64,000 nt of DNA from AP-15 sp963814805 (GTDB taxonomy: Bacteria > Pseudomonadota > Alphaproteobacteria > ATCC43930 > CGMCC-115725). A program made the translations under genes and the position numbers. A model generated the notes under the pieces. It ran no database searches. It was not told the DNA's origin and worked only from the letters and a program-made list of their open reading frames with translations. Each line of letters begins with the position of its first letter. Within the stretch, counting starts at the first letter, position 1. Shown piece after piece: positions 37,001 to 44,497 of the stretch. The DNA is taken from assembly GCA_963814805.1 (NCBI GenBank), contig CAWFER010000008.1, positions 1 to 64,000 on the forward strand. Reading direction: 5' to 3'.

Positions 37001-37615
37001 CACATCCTGCAACGGCCGCCGCTCGGGAACGTGATAGAGCACGTCGTTGGTCGCGACCAGCGGCAGCCCCACCACTTCGGCCAATGCCGCCAGATCGGCG
37101 AGGCGGCGCGCATCATCGCCGCGGTAGAGGTGGTGGGCGGCGAGATAGCCGCGGCCCGCGAAATCCGCCGCGACCCGCGCGGCAAAGCTGCGAAATTCGT
37201 CCGCGGGCGCCGCCTCGACCGGCGGCAGGACGACGATCTGACCTTCGCCGTGCGCCACGACATCGGCATAGTCGAGACGGCATTCGCCCTTGGCGGCGCG
37301 GCGCTTGCCGAGGGTCAGCAGCCGGGTCAGCCGGCCATAGGCGGCGCGATCCTCGGGAAAGGCGAGCAGGCTCGGGCCGTCGCCGAGATCGAGCCGGCAG
37401 CCGGCGACGAGACGGATGCCGACCTCTTTTGCCGCCTGATGCGCGCGCACGATGCCGGCGAGGCTGTTACGGTCGGTGATCGCGATGGCACCATGGCCGA
37501 GGGCGGCCGCGGTCAGCACCAGCTCGGCCGGATGCGCCGCCCCGCGCAGGAACGAGAAATTGGTGGTGACCTGCAGTTCGGCGTAAGCCGGCGCGCGATC
37601 AGGCAAAGAGGCCAT
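34055..37615 (-). CDS. dnaE2: Error-prone DNA polymerase DnaE2 (ImuC) with two in-frame repeat insertions
   Basis: DnaE2 is the polymerase of the alphaproteobacterial SOS mutasome and copies past lesions with ImuA and ImuB. The PHP domain is N-terminal (YAELQVTTNFSFLRGAAHP), the polymerase core has GRGSAANSAVCYCLG and the catalytic Asp pair in PPDIDVDFEHERREEV, and an OB domain is near the end. The 1186 residues are longer than the 1050-1150 I recall for the family. Two extra segments explain this: one after HCVLDARPKCEQ (PGLGPGIYV, later RDKPGHDDE) and one after SSWDCTLEPS (SCAGLSRVSTSLFRASKDVD). Both are translated palindromic repeats. The ATG at 37615 overlaps the imuB stop by 17 bases; the frame is open to 37711 but the family start is here. 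Confidence 0.9.
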   Translation of the reverse strand: MASLPDRAPAYAELQVTTNFSFLRGAAHPAELVLTAAALGHGAIAITDRNSLAGIVRAHQAAKEVGIRLVAGCRLDLGDGPSLLAFPEDRAAYGRLTRLLTLGKRRAAKGECRLDYADVVAHGEGQIVVLPPVEAAPADEFRSFAARVAADFAGRGYLAAHHLYRGDDARRLADLAALAEVVGLPLVATNDVLYHVPERRPLQDVLTCIRAGCTIDNAGFRLAANAERHLKSPAEMARLFRGHEDAVARSLEIAGRCRFSLDELRYEYPDETAADGRTPQQRLADLAWEGAAERFSQHCVLDARPKCEQPDAVMPGLGPGIYVTTNGADKNVNGRDKPGHDDESFLLNGSPQAAGLRGNDGVKIPDKIRDLIAHELELIDRLDYARYFLTVHDIVEFARSRGILCQGRGSAANSAVCYCLGITAVDPARIDVLFERFISAARNEPPDIDVDFEHERREEVIQYIYQKYGRDRAGLAATVICYRSRSAIREVGKALGLSGDVVAALAGIVWGWSNEPIGDARVREAGLDPTDGNLRRVLDLAAELVGFPRHLSQHVGGFVITRGPLSELAPIENAAMQDRTVIEWDKDDLDQLGILKIDILALGMLTCIRKAFALIEQHYGRRLELATVPAEDQAVYRMLSRANSLGVFQVESRAQMTMLPRLKPREFYDLVIEVAIVRPGPIQGDMVHPYLRRRSGREAVSYPSAELRQVLGKTLGVPLFQEQAMKIAIVGAGFAPEEADRLRRAMATFKRNGDIHLFRDKFVAGMVANGYERDFAVRCFSQIEGFGTYGFPESHAASFALLVYVSAWIKCFYPEVFACALLNSQPMGFYAPAQIVRDAREHGVEVRAVDVNRSSWDCTLEPSTVTPATAVGNPGPSCAGLSRVSTSLFRASKDVDGRVEPGQSEISGPPPLVLRLGLRQIKGFAEADAERLVAARGEGYRGAEELWRESGLGRGALERLAEADAFRSVGLDRRQAVWALKALGQPPLPLFAAVRPPTAKENPSPPRAAEWESVAAALLPQMPLGEHVVEDYRSLGLSLKRHPLAFLRADLAREGLVAAADLAHLPVDRRLAIAGIVLIRQRPGSANGVVFITIEDETGIANLIVWPQILDRFRRAALGATLLRCTGRLQREESVIHIVADQLADLTPWLNTLRERSGDAEPPLPVANAMRGSEGSDIVVRSRNFR
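34907..34993. repeat. Palindromic repeat inside dnaE2 (copy 1)
   Basis: Outer arms GGCCGGGCTCGACCCGGCCATCTACGTC and ...GACGTAGATACGCGGGACAAGCCCG are inverted copies. This is the same type of element as at 36592, 48677 and 57033. It lies within the dnaE2 coding sequence without breaking the frame. Confidence 0.8.
36530..36682. repeat. Palindromic repeats inside dnaE2 (copy 2, composite)
   Basis: From 36592 to 36680 there is a long inverted repeat: CGTCATGGCCGGGCTTGTCC on one side and the complement, GGACCAAGTCCGGGCATGAC, on the other. Next to it, at about 36533-36565, lies a second repeat type (CCGTCATTCCCGCGCAGGCC). Together they insert roughly 55 codons in frame into dnaE2. Confidence 0.8.
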
Positions 37616-39413
37616 GGATGAACCAGCGCGGCGGATCGTCATGGCCGGCAAGACCTGCCCGGAACAGCCAGAAGCGACGCCCGTCCTCGTCCTCGACCCG
37701 GTAATAATCACGGATCGCGTCTCGGGCGGCCGGTCCCTCGGCTCGCCACCATTCCTCGGCGATCCGCTCCGGCCCGTCGGCGCGCGTCACCCGGTGCGCA
37801 ACGCGTCGCCAGGTAAAGCGGAACGGCGGGTCGTCGGGCAGCAGCCATAAGGCCTCGACCGGCTGTGGCGGCGCGAACAGCCGGATCGGCCGCGGCGGCT
37901 TGCCGCCACCCATCCAGACGACGTTGCTCTGGGCAAGCCCCTCTGCGCCCTTTAGGGGGGAGAGAGCCTGCCCCGGACCTGATCCGGGGGAGGGACCCAC
38001 GCGGCGCGCGAGAGGGTGAGGTGGGCCGGGACGGCTCCGTGTCCCGGATCGGAGGCCCTTCTCACCCCAACCCTCTCCCCCCGCAAGCGGGGAGAGAGGG
38101 AGTGAAAAGCGGGCTTTGCTCTCTCCGTCAACCGGCGCCCCGACCGAGGCGCGCTCCGGGATATGGCTTTCGCGCGGCTCGATCCGGGAGAGCGCCTCGA
38201 GGCCGAGCCGATTGCCGAGCCGGTCGAGCAGCGGCGCCACAGCGCTGGTCGTCGCGCCCGCCCCCACCCCTCCCTCCCCCGCATGCGGGGGAGGGCCAGG
38301 GTGGGGGCTAGGGCGATGGTGGGGCAATCCGATCTGCTCGGGGCCCAAGGGCTCGACGGCAAAGGCGGCGAGGATCATGTCTTCGACGCCGAGGCCGGGA
38401 TCGACCGTGTCGAGCCGCTCCTTGAAAAGTGCGGCGAGATGGCGCGGGTCGCGGCTGGGGCGGGCGGCGCCGAGGCAGATCCGCTCGACCCGGCCGTCGA
38501 CCCGGTGAAAGGCGAGGTCGAGCCGCCGCGCCCCGATCCCTTCCCGCGCCAGGCGACGGACCAGATCGAGCGCGAGCCGCTCGGCCGCACGCGCCAGATC
38601 GGCGGGATCGGCGATCGGCTCGGCAAAGCTCAGCCGCACCCGGCGGACCGGGGCTTCGCCCAATGGCGACAATGGCTCCCAGAGATCGCCCAGCGCCTGA
38701 TCGAGACGCCGCACCACTCCGTCGCCGAACCGGCGGGCGAGGGCGGCGCGCGGCATCGCGTAAAGATCGCCGATCTGCTTCAAACCCACCCGGCGCAATC
38801 CCTGGGCAGTGGCCGGGTCGAGCCGCAGCGCCTCGACCGGCAACCGGGCAAGCCCGGCGCGCGCCTCCCCCGTCGGCAGGAGGACGGCGCGTTCGTTTGT
38901 TTGCGCCAAGCCGCTTTGGGCAAAGCGGGCCAAGGCCCAGGCGGCGCCGAGCATGTCGGCGATGGCGATCCGGCAGGCGACGCGCCGACGATCGAGCCGG
39001 GCCGCAAGGTCGGCCGCGAGCGCGCTCTCGCCGCCCCACAGATGGGCCGAGCCGGTGGTCTCGATCGTGACCCCGTCGACGCCGTCGGGAGCGGTCCACG
39101 GGCTGTAGCGGCCGCACCATTCGGCTAGCCGGCGCAACGCCGCCCGATCCGCGGCGGGCTCGGCCGCGGCGGTGGCGAGGCCGGGCAGGAACGAGAGGGC
39201 ATCGGCCAACGGCATCCCCGGGGCGAGACCGGCGGCCGCCGCGGCCGGGTTGACCGCAGCCAGCAGCCGCCGGCCGGCGGCCTCGATCACCGTGGCGAAC
39301 GGGGCCGCCTCAGCCGGCATGGCGGAGCTTTGCCGAGCGGGCCGGGTCGCTGTCGAACCGCGCATCCGGTCGATCGGCCAATTGGGCAGCCAGAGATAGA
39401 GAACCCGTCGCAT
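37599..39413 (-). CDS. imuB: ImuB, inactive Y-family polymerase-like mutasome hub, with in-frame repeats
   Basis: A 604-residue ImuB, the Y-family-like protein that bridges DnaE2, ImuA and the beta clamp without polymerase activity. Residues 1-370 follow the family (RRVLYLWLPNWPIDRMRG, then GLAPGMPLADALSFLPGL; WCGRYSPWTAPDGVDGVTIE). The tail has YYRVEDEDGRRFWLFRAGL and RWFIHGLFA. Between about residues 375 and 510 lie Pro/Gly-rich segments (SPHPGPPPHAGEGGVG; SPLAGGEGWGEKGLR; PGSGPGQALSPLKGAEGL). These are translations of palindromic repeats at 38262-38312 and 37941-38105. The frame remains open. The gene overlaps imuA by about 100 bases and dnaE2 by 17. Confidence 0.88.
   Translation of the reverse strand: MRRVLYLWLPNWPIDRMRGSTATRPARQSSAMPAEAAPFATVIEAAGRRLLAAVNPAAAAAGLAPGMPLADALSFLPGLATAAAEPAADRAALRRLAEWCGRYSPWTAPDGVDGVTIETTGSAHLWGGESALAADLAARLDRRRVACRIAIADMLGAAWALARFAQSGLAQTNERAVLLPTGEARAGLARLPVEALRLDPATAQGLRRVGLKQIGDLYAMPRAALARRFGDGVVRRLDQALGDLWEPLSPLGEAPVRRVRLSFAEPIADPADLARAAERLALDLVRRLAREGIGARRLDLAFHRVDGRVERICLGAARPSRDPRHLAALFKERLDTVDPGLGVEDMILAAFAVEPLGPEQIGLPHHRPSPHPGPPPHAGEGGVGAGATTSAVAPLLDRLGNRLGLEALSRIEPRESHIPERASVGAPVDGESKARFSLPLSPLAGGEGWGEKGLRSGTRSRPGPPHPLARRVGPSPGSGPGQALSPLKGAEGLAQSNVVWMGGGKPPRPIRLFAPPQPVEALWLLPDDPPFRFTWRRVAHRVTRADGPERIAEEWWRAEGPAARDAIRDYYRVEDEDGRRFWLFRAGLAGHDDPPRWFIHGLFA
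37941..38105. repeat. Palindromic repeats inside imuB (copies 1 and 2)
   Basis: The stretch near 38075-38100 has CTCTCCCCCCGCAAGCGGGG, a hairpin with the core CCCCGCAAGCGGGG. The stretch 37941-38040 has a similar hairpin (GCCCCGGACCTGATCCGGGG). Both lie in the ImuB reading frame between the conserved parts. Confidence 0.75.
38262..38312. repeat. Palindromic repeat inside imuB (copy 3)
   Basis: A hairpin CCCTCCCCCGCATGCGGGGG within imuB (inverted arms CCCCCGCATGCGGGGG). It translates to the PHPGPPPHAGEGGVG segment. Confidence 0.75.
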
Positions 39414-40137
39414 CCGTTACCTCCACTGCCCAGCATGCCGGCTCGCCGCCGCGGCAGCGCAGCAGCTCGACCCGCCAGCGCGGCCGCCCGATCCCCGTCC
39501 CCCACCGAGCCGGGGAGGGAATAGGAAGGGGCAGCGACGGCAGCGCCGCGATCCGCCAGCGCGTCGCCGCGGCGTTCGGCCGGTTGCGTTCGCGCGCCGC
39601 CGCTGCGCCGCTGCGCCGGCGCCGCAGCACCAGGGCGGTGACCCCGGAATGCTCCGCGGCAAGCTGCAACCGCCGGCTCGCCACCATGTCGAGCGCGCCG
39701 ACTTCGCCGACCACGGCAGCGACACCGGAGGCGCGCAGCCCCTCCTCCATCGCCCACAGGATCTCAGCGTCGCGCCCGGCCCGGACCAGCACGAGCCGCG
39801 CGGGATCGAGCCCGTGGGCGACGAGGCCCAGCCCGTAAAGATCCGGCCGCGTCAGGCACCACAGCACGATGCCGTCCACCGTCGTCGCGAGCCGCGCGAG
39901 GATGCCGGCGGCAAAGGCGGCGGCTAGCCCGCCATCCTCCTCGTCGCCGCCCGCCCCCAGAATCTCGTGCAGGGCGCCGCACGCCAGCCCGCCACTACCC
40001 GGCAAGACCCGGTCGATCGCGGCAATGCCAAACGGCGTCACCCCATAGGCCGGGGCCATCGGCCGCTCGATCCGCCGAACCCGTTCGCGCAGCGCCGTCA
40101 GAGATTCGCAAGCCATTTCCCGGCAAACATCCAGCAT
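39310..40137 (-). CDS. imuA: ImuA, RecA-like SOS mutasome protein
   Basis: A 275-residue ImuA, a RecA/SulA-related protein that supports DnaE2 and ImuB. It has FGIAAIDRVLPGSGGLACGALHEILG, LWCLTRPDLYGLGLVAHGLDP and LVLVRAGRDAEILWAMEEGL. The region SLPLPIPSPARWGTGIGRP (about residues 205-225) looks like a translated palindromic repeat (39494-39535) at the edge of the core. A LexA box is 9 bases upstream of ATG 40137, leaving little leader; ATG 40116 (ACESLTALRERVRRIE) is a possible start. The 3' end overlaps imuB by about 100 bases. First gene of the mutasome operon. Confidence 0.85.
   Translation of the reverse strand: MLDVCREMACESLTALRERVRRIERPMAPAYGVTPFGIAAIDRVLPGSGGLACGALHEILGAGGDEEDGGLAAAFAAGILARLATTVDGIVLWCLTRPDLYGLGLVAHGLDPARLVLVRAGRDAEILWAMEEGLRASGVAAVVGEVGALDMVASRRLQLAAEHSGVTALVLRRRRSGAAAARERNRPNAAATRWRIAALPSLPLPIPSPARWGTGIGRPRWRVELLRCRGGEPACWAVEVTDATGSLSLAAQLADRPDARFDSDPARSAKLRHAG
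39494..39535. repeat. Palindromic repeat inside imuA
   Basis: CCGTCCCCCACCGAGCCGGG with GGGAGGGAATAGGAAGGGG, a relative of the repeat at 63484 (GAACCCTCCCCCATTTGCGG, then GGGAGGGAATGGGAGGGG). It lies in the imuA reading frame. Confidence 0.65.
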
Positions 40138-40145
40138 CCACCTTA

Positions 40146-40160
40146 GTTCGCGTTTTGTTC
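40146..40160 (-). promoter_or_regulatory. LexA SOS box upstream of imuA-imuB-dnaE2
   Basis: GTTCGCGTTTTGTTC: two GTTC half-sites as a direct repeat with seven bases between. GTTC-N7-GTTC is the known alphaproteobacterial LexA box. It lies directly upstream of the minus-strand imuA gene, so the operon is almost certainly DNA-damage-inducible. Confidence 0.9.
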
Positions 40161-40258
40161 CTTAAATGGCCGATTGTCAAGCCGGCCGCGCATCGCCGCG
40201 ATGCGCCGTCGTGACCCGGCAGCCTGCCGGCTGCTCCGGCGCGACTAGGAGGCTGCGA

Positions 40259-41419
40259 TCACCCGGCCCGCTTCAGCCATTCGGCGAGCCGGCGGGCTGC
40301 TTCGGCGACCTCTCCGCTCGCCCCGGCGAACGACAGACGCACCCAGCCGCCGCCGTGCAGCGGGTCGAAATCGAGCCCCGGGGTGATCGCCACCCCGGTC
40401 TCGGCCAGCAGACGGCGGCAGAAATCGACGCTGTCGCGGCTCAGTGCCGAAATATCGGCATAAAGATAAAAGGCGCCCTCGGCCGGGGCGAAGCGGCCGA
40501 GCCCGGCGGCGGAGAGGGTCACGATCAACAGGTCGCGGTTGGCGCGGTAGCGCGCGACATGGCCGTCGAGCTCGGCGCCGCAGCCGAACACCGGGAGTGC
40601 GGCCAACTGCGACAGCGCCGGCGGCGAAATATAGAAATTCTGCGCCAGGCACTCGACCGAGCGCGCCAAATCAGGCGGCGTCAGCATCCAGCCGAGCCGC
40701 CACCCGGTCATGCTGTAGTATTTCGAGAACGAATTGATCACCACCGCCTCATGTCCAAAGGCGCGCGCCGTCGCGGCCGGGGCCGCATAGGTGATGCCGT
40801 GATAGATCTCGTCCGAGACCAGGCGCACGCCCTCGTCGCGGCACCACATCGCTAGCCGCGCCAGATCGGTTGCGGCGATCATCGTGCCGGTCGGATTGGC
40901 CGGACTGGCGATGACCAGGCCATCGATCCGCCCGGCTTCGGCCAAGAGCTCCGGGTTCGGCTGGTAATGGGTGTTTTCGCCGACCTCGATCAGCACCGGC
41001 TCGATGCCGAGCGCCGAGAGGATGTTGCGGTAGGCAGGATAGCCGGGCGCCGCCAGCGCCACCCGGTCGCCGGCCTCGAACGCGGCGAGAAAGGCCAGCT
41101 GAAAGGCGGCCGAGGAGCCGGTGGTGACGACCACTTCATCCGCCTCGACCGCGACCCGGTAGCGCTCCCGGTAATGGGCGGCGATCGCCTCGCGCAACGG
41201 AGCGATGCCGAGCGCGTCGGTATAGCCGATCGCGGCGCTCGCCAGCGCCTCGCGGGCGGCGGCGCGCACCGCCGCCGGCGCCCCGGTCCCGGGCTGGCCG
41301 ACTTCGAGGTGGATCACGTCGGCCCCGGCCGCCGCCCGCTCATTGGCCGCGCGCAATACGTCCATCGCGATAAAAGGCGGCACCAGTCCACGCCGCGACA
41401 CCCGAAGGCTCATCGGCAT
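40259..41419 (-). CDS. Class I/II pyridoxal-phosphate aminotransferase
   Basis: A 386-residue PLP enzyme of the aspartate aminotransferase fold. Visible marks are VIHLEVGQPGTGAPAAVR, the cofactor region TTGSSAAFQLAFLAAF, ASPANPTGTMI, LVSDEIYHGITY (Asp and Tyr contacts) and the Schiff-base Lys in VVINSFSKYYSMTGWRLGW, with the carboxylate-binding Arg in GGWVRLSFAGASG. The substrate is undecided. Starts at 41419 (MPMSLRV) or 41413 differ by two residues. It lies alone on the minus strand, apart from the mutasome operon behind the LexA box. Confidence 0.9.
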   Translation of the reverse strand: MPMSLRVSRRGLVPPFIAMDVLRAANERAAAGADVIHLEVGQPGTGAPAAVRAAAREALASAAIGYTDALGIAPLREAIAAHYRERYRVAVEADEVVVTTGSSAAFQLAFLAAFEAGDRVALAAPGYPAYRNILSALGIEPVLIEVGENTHYQPNPELLAEAGRIDGLVIASPANPTGTMIAATDLARLAMWCRDEGVRLVSDEIYHGITYAAPAATARAFGHEAVVINSFSKYYSMTGWRLGWMLTPPDLARSVECLAQNFYISPPALSQLAALPVFGCGAELDGHVARYRANRDLLIVTLSAAGLGRFAPAEGAFYLYADISALSRDSVDFCRRLLAETGVAITPGLDFDPLHGGGWVRLSFAGASGEVAEAARRLAEWLKRAG

Positions 41420-41553
41420 CTCGCCGTCGGTGGCATTCGCACATCCTCGCACCAAAGCGGGGCGCCCAGCGGTCCCGCACGACGAGGTTGCCATTCCCCG
41501 GCGGCTTTGGCTATGACCGGCTGCCGCCCTCGCCGCATGGGGACCCACCGACG

Positions 41554-42132
41554 ATGACAGAAGCTCTGCCGCGCCTGATCGCCATGTCGGGCAGCCTGCG
41601 CGCCGGCTCGTATTCGAACGCGGTCATCGAGACCCTGGGCGAGAAATTCGCCGACCGCGCCCGGCTGACCCTGTGGGACCTGGCGCCGATCCCGGCCTAC
41701 AACCAGGATCTCGAGGGTGAGAAGCGGCCGCCCGCAGCCAAGGAACTGCTCGCCGCGATCGTCGCGGCCGATGGGCTCGTGCTGTGCGCGCCGGAGTTCA
41801 ACCACAGCATTCCGGGGGTGCTGAAAAACGCGCTCGACTGGGCCTCGCGCCCGGCCTTCGCCTCGGTCCTGGCATACAAGCCGGTGGCGATCATGACGAC
41901 CTCGCGCGGGCCGCTGGGCGGGGCGCGCTGCCTCGAGCATCTGCGCGTGACGCTCGCCTCGACGCTGTCGCGGGTGACGGTGGCGCGCGAGGTCATCATC
42001 ACCGCCTGCGCCGACAAGGTGTGCGACGGCCGCCTCGTCGACGAAACCTCGCTCAGCTTCGCCTGCGCCGCGGTCGAGGCGCTGCTGCGCGAGATCGACT
42101 TATGGCGGGCCGCGGACGCCGCCGGGCGATAG
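41554..42132 (+). CDS. NAD(P)H-dependent FMN reductase
   Basis: A 192-residue flavodoxin-like reductase of the ChrR/SsuE/Yief group: phosphate-binding loop IAMSGSLRAGSYSNAVIETL, isoalloxazine-side LCAPEFNHSIPGVLKNALDW and VAIMTTSRGPLGGARCLEHL. It would reduce FMN, quinones or chromate-like compounds. The enoyl-CoA hydratase gene follows within 10 bases, on the same strand. Confidence 0.9.
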   Translation: MTEALPRLIAMSGSLRAGSYSNAVIETLGEKFADRARLTLWDLAPIPAYNQDLEGEKRPPAAKELLAAIVAADGLVLCAPEFNHSIPGVLKNALDWASRPAFASVLAYKPVAIMTTSRGPLGGARCLEHLRVTLASTLSRVTVAREVIITACADKVCDGRLVDETSLSFACAAVEALLREIDLWRAADAAGR

Positions 42133-42141
42133 GCGCGCCCG

Positions 42142-42939
42142 ATGCCCGACAACGATACGGTGCTGTGCGCGATCGACCGGCGTGGCGTCGCCTCGGTGAC
42201 ACTCAACCGGCCGGCGGTGGCCAACGCCTATAATGGCGCGCTTATCGACGGGCTGATCGAGACCTTCGGCCGGCTGGCGCGCCTGCCCGATCTGCGCCTG
42301 GTCGTGCTGCGCGGCGCCGGGCGGCATTTCCAGGCCGGGGCCGATCTCGGCTTTCTGCGCCATCTGCGCACCGTGTCGGGCGAGGAAAACCTCGATTTTT
42401 CGCGCCGCACCCTGGCGGCGATCGACGGGCTGCGGCAGTTCCCGCACCCGAGCCTGGCGGTTGTTCAAGGCGGCTGCTTTGGCGGCGGGGTCGGGATCGC
42501 CGCCGCCTGCGACATCGCCATCGCCGCCGAGGACGCGATGTTCGCGATCAGCGAGGTGCGCTGGGGGATCACCGCCGCACCGATCATCCCGCTGCTGGTC
42601 CAACGCCTCGGCCAGCGCATCGTCGGGCGCCTGGCGCTGACCGGCGAGCGCTTCGCCGCCGCCGAGGCCTTGCGCATCGGCCTCGTCCACGAACTCAGCC
42701 CGGCCGACCGGCTCGAAGCCGCCGCGGCCCGGATCGTCGAGAACCTGTTGATGGCGGCGCCCGACGCGGTAAGGATGACCAAGCTGCTCGTCGCCGAAGC
42801 GGTCGAGACCGCCAACAGCCAAGCTCTCGCCGAGCGCATCATCGCCGAGGGGGCGTCTCGCCGCCGCTCACCTGAAGCGGCCGAGGGGCTGGCGAGCTTT
42901 GCCGAAAAGCGCCGACCCGCCTGGTACTCGACTAGCTAA
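42142..42939 (+). CDS. Enoyl-CoA hydratase/isomerase family protein
   Basis: A 265-residue crotonase-fold enzyme. It has VASVTLNRPAVANAYNGALI, RLVVLRGAGRHFQAGADLGF (oxyanion hole), QGGCFGGGVGIAAACDIAIA and MFAISEVRWGITAAPI, where a Glu occupies the place of one catalytic Glu. The reaction is probably hydration of an enoyl-CoA; the sequence also resembles methylglutaconyl-CoA hydratases. It is 10 bases from the FMN reductase gene and likely transcribed with it. Confidence 0.88.
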   Translation: MPDNDTVLCAIDRRGVASVTLNRPAVANAYNGALIDGLIETFGRLARLPDLRLVVLRGAGRHFQAGADLGFLRHLRTVSGEENLDFSRRTLAAIDGLRQFPHPSLAVVQGGCFGGGVGIAAACDIAIAAEDAMFAISEVRWGITAAPIIPLLVQRLGQRIVGRLALTGERFAAAEALRIGLVHELSPADRLEAAAARIVENLLMAAPDAVRMTKLLVAEAVETANSQALAERIIAEGASRRRSPEAAEGLASFAEKRRPAWYSTS

Positions 42940-42961
42940 GCCCTAAGCGGCCGCACCACCC

Positions 42962-43600
42962 TCAGCCGGGGGTCGAGGCCGGCTTTTCGTTGACGCAGCG
43001 CAATAGTTTCCAATAGCCGAAGAGATTGCTCGGCCGCACCTCGCGGATCGACAGGCGGCTGTCGCGCTGGAAGGTCTCGAACGGAAAGTCGGCGTGAAAG
43101 CCGATATGACGGGCGAGGTGAGCCAGCCGCTTTTCCATGAACCGCGCCGCCCCGTTCTCGCTGGTGAAATGGTTAACGACGACGATGGCGCCGCCGGGAA
43201 TGCACACCCGACGCATCTCGGCGGCAAACCGCGCCGGGTCGGGAACGACCGAGGCCACATAGAGCGCCAGCACCGCATCGAACGAATTGTCGGCGAATTC
43301 GAGGTTCTCGGCATCCATCAGGTGCAGGCCCTCGACCTGCGCCAGGCCCTGGCGCTGGGTGCGCCGCTTGGCTTTTTCCAGCATCTCAGCCGATACGTCG
43401 ATGCCGGTCACTCGCGAATCGGGGCGAAAATACGGCAAGGACAAGCCGGTGCCGACCCCGACCTCAAGGATGCGCTGTCCCGGCCGGTCGTTGGCGATAC
43501 GCACCGCCTCCTTGCGTCCGGGATGAAACACCGGGCCGAAAACGATGTCGTAAGAGCCAGAAAATAAACGGTAGGTGCGGATCGTGTCGTGCAGGTCCAT
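42962..43600 (-). CDS. pmtA: Phospholipid N-methyltransferase (PmtA-like)
   Basis: A 212-residue SAM-dependent methyltransferase. The start DLHDTIRTYRLFSGSYDIVFG with FHPGRKEA, then ILEVGVGTGLSLPYFRPDSR and VTGIDVSAEMLEKAKRR, match alphaproteobacterial PmtA, which makes phosphatidylcholine from phosphatidylethanolamine at the membrane. The C-terminal HIGFHADFPFETFQ also fits. UbiE-type enzymes are the alternative. Its start is 236 bases from the next gene, a stretch with no gene I could see. Confidence 0.8.
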   Translation of the reverse strand: MDLHDTIRTYRLFSGSYDIVFGPVFHPGRKEAVRIANDRPGQRILEVGVGTGLSLPYFRPDSRVTGIDVSAEMLEKAKRRTQRQGLAQVEGLHLMDAENLEFADNSFDAVLALYVASVVPDPARFAAEMRRVCIPGGAIVVVNHFTSENGAARFMEKRLAHLARHIGFHADFPFETFQRDSRLSIREVRPSNLFGYWKLLRCVNEKPASTPG

Positions 43601-43836
43601 CGTCTCGCTTTCGTCATGACCGACAGATCAACGTCGCGACGTGCGGCACCGCTCCGGTGTCGGCAACTCCGGGCGCATTTGTTGATATACCGGTATCACG
43701 CTGCGCCGGCGAGGTCATCCTCCTCCTTAACAAAGCGCTCATTTTGGAACAATGCCGTCAATTTGGCGAACCCGCGGGCCTTGCCAGCGGCCCCGGCCGA
43801 GGCGTAACCGAAGGTGGCGCAGATCGGCGCCAGCCC

Positions 43837-44364
43837 TCAGATCAGGATGACGCGTTCGGCCTCCAGACCCTTCTGCCCCTCGACCACCTCGACCTGGACC
43901 CGCTGTCCGGGATCGAGCGCCGCAACCCCGCTGCGACGTAGCGCGGTGACGTGGATGAACACGTCCTTGCCGCCGCCGTCGGGCGAGACGAACCCATAGC
44001 CCTTGTCGGGCTCGAACCGCTTCACTACGCCTTGCACGATGGTCGAGGCCGCCCCGCCCCGACGCTCGAAACCACCGCCTCTAGCGGGTTGCGCCGCCGC
44101 CGCGCCGTTGTCGACCTTCAGCACACTGGTCACCAGTGGGCCTTTGGCCCCGGCCCCGACCTCGCAGCTGATCGAGGCGCCTTCGCGCAGCTCCTCGTAG
44201 CCGGCGCGGCGCAGCACCGCCATCGGCAGAAACGCATCCTGCGACCCGTCGGTCGGGGTGACGAAACCAAAACCCTTACTGGCGCTGAACCACTTCACTT
44301 TGGCTTCGACCCGGCGGCCCGAGGGAGCGTCGTCGCGAAAAAAGCCGGGGCGGCGTTCGTACAT
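43837..44364 (-). CDS. Double cold-shock-domain protein (CspA family)
   Basis: A 175-residue protein with two cold-shock domains: VEAKVKWFSASKGFGFVTPT (about residues 18-80) and IVQGVVKRFEPDKGYGFVSP (about residues 110-172). Each has the RNP1/RNP2-like aromatic strands (KGFGFV, DAFLPMAVL; KGYGFV, DVFIHVTAL). They are joined by an Ala/Gly/Arg linker. This double architecture is typical of alphaproteobacterial CspA proteins. It binds single-stranded RNA or DNA. It is a single gene. Confidence 0.92.
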   Translation of the reverse strand: MYERRPGFFRDDAPSGRRVEAKVKWFSASKGFGFVTPTDGSQDAFLPMAVLRRAGYEELREGASISCEVGAGAKGPLVTSVLKVDNGAAAAQPARGGGFERRGGAASTIVQGVVKRFEPDKGYGFVSPDGGGKDVFIHVTALRRSGVAALDPGQRVQVEVVEGQKGLEAERVILI

Positions 44365-44497
44365 GGTTCCTCTGGAGGCCCGATCGAAGGCGGCAGGCGG
44401 CTCAGCCGGACCATATCCCGACGGCCCGCCGCGCGCCAGCCATCATCGCCTCGTTATCGCCCGATTGCGCGCCATCACCGCTGCGCCGACGCCGCTT

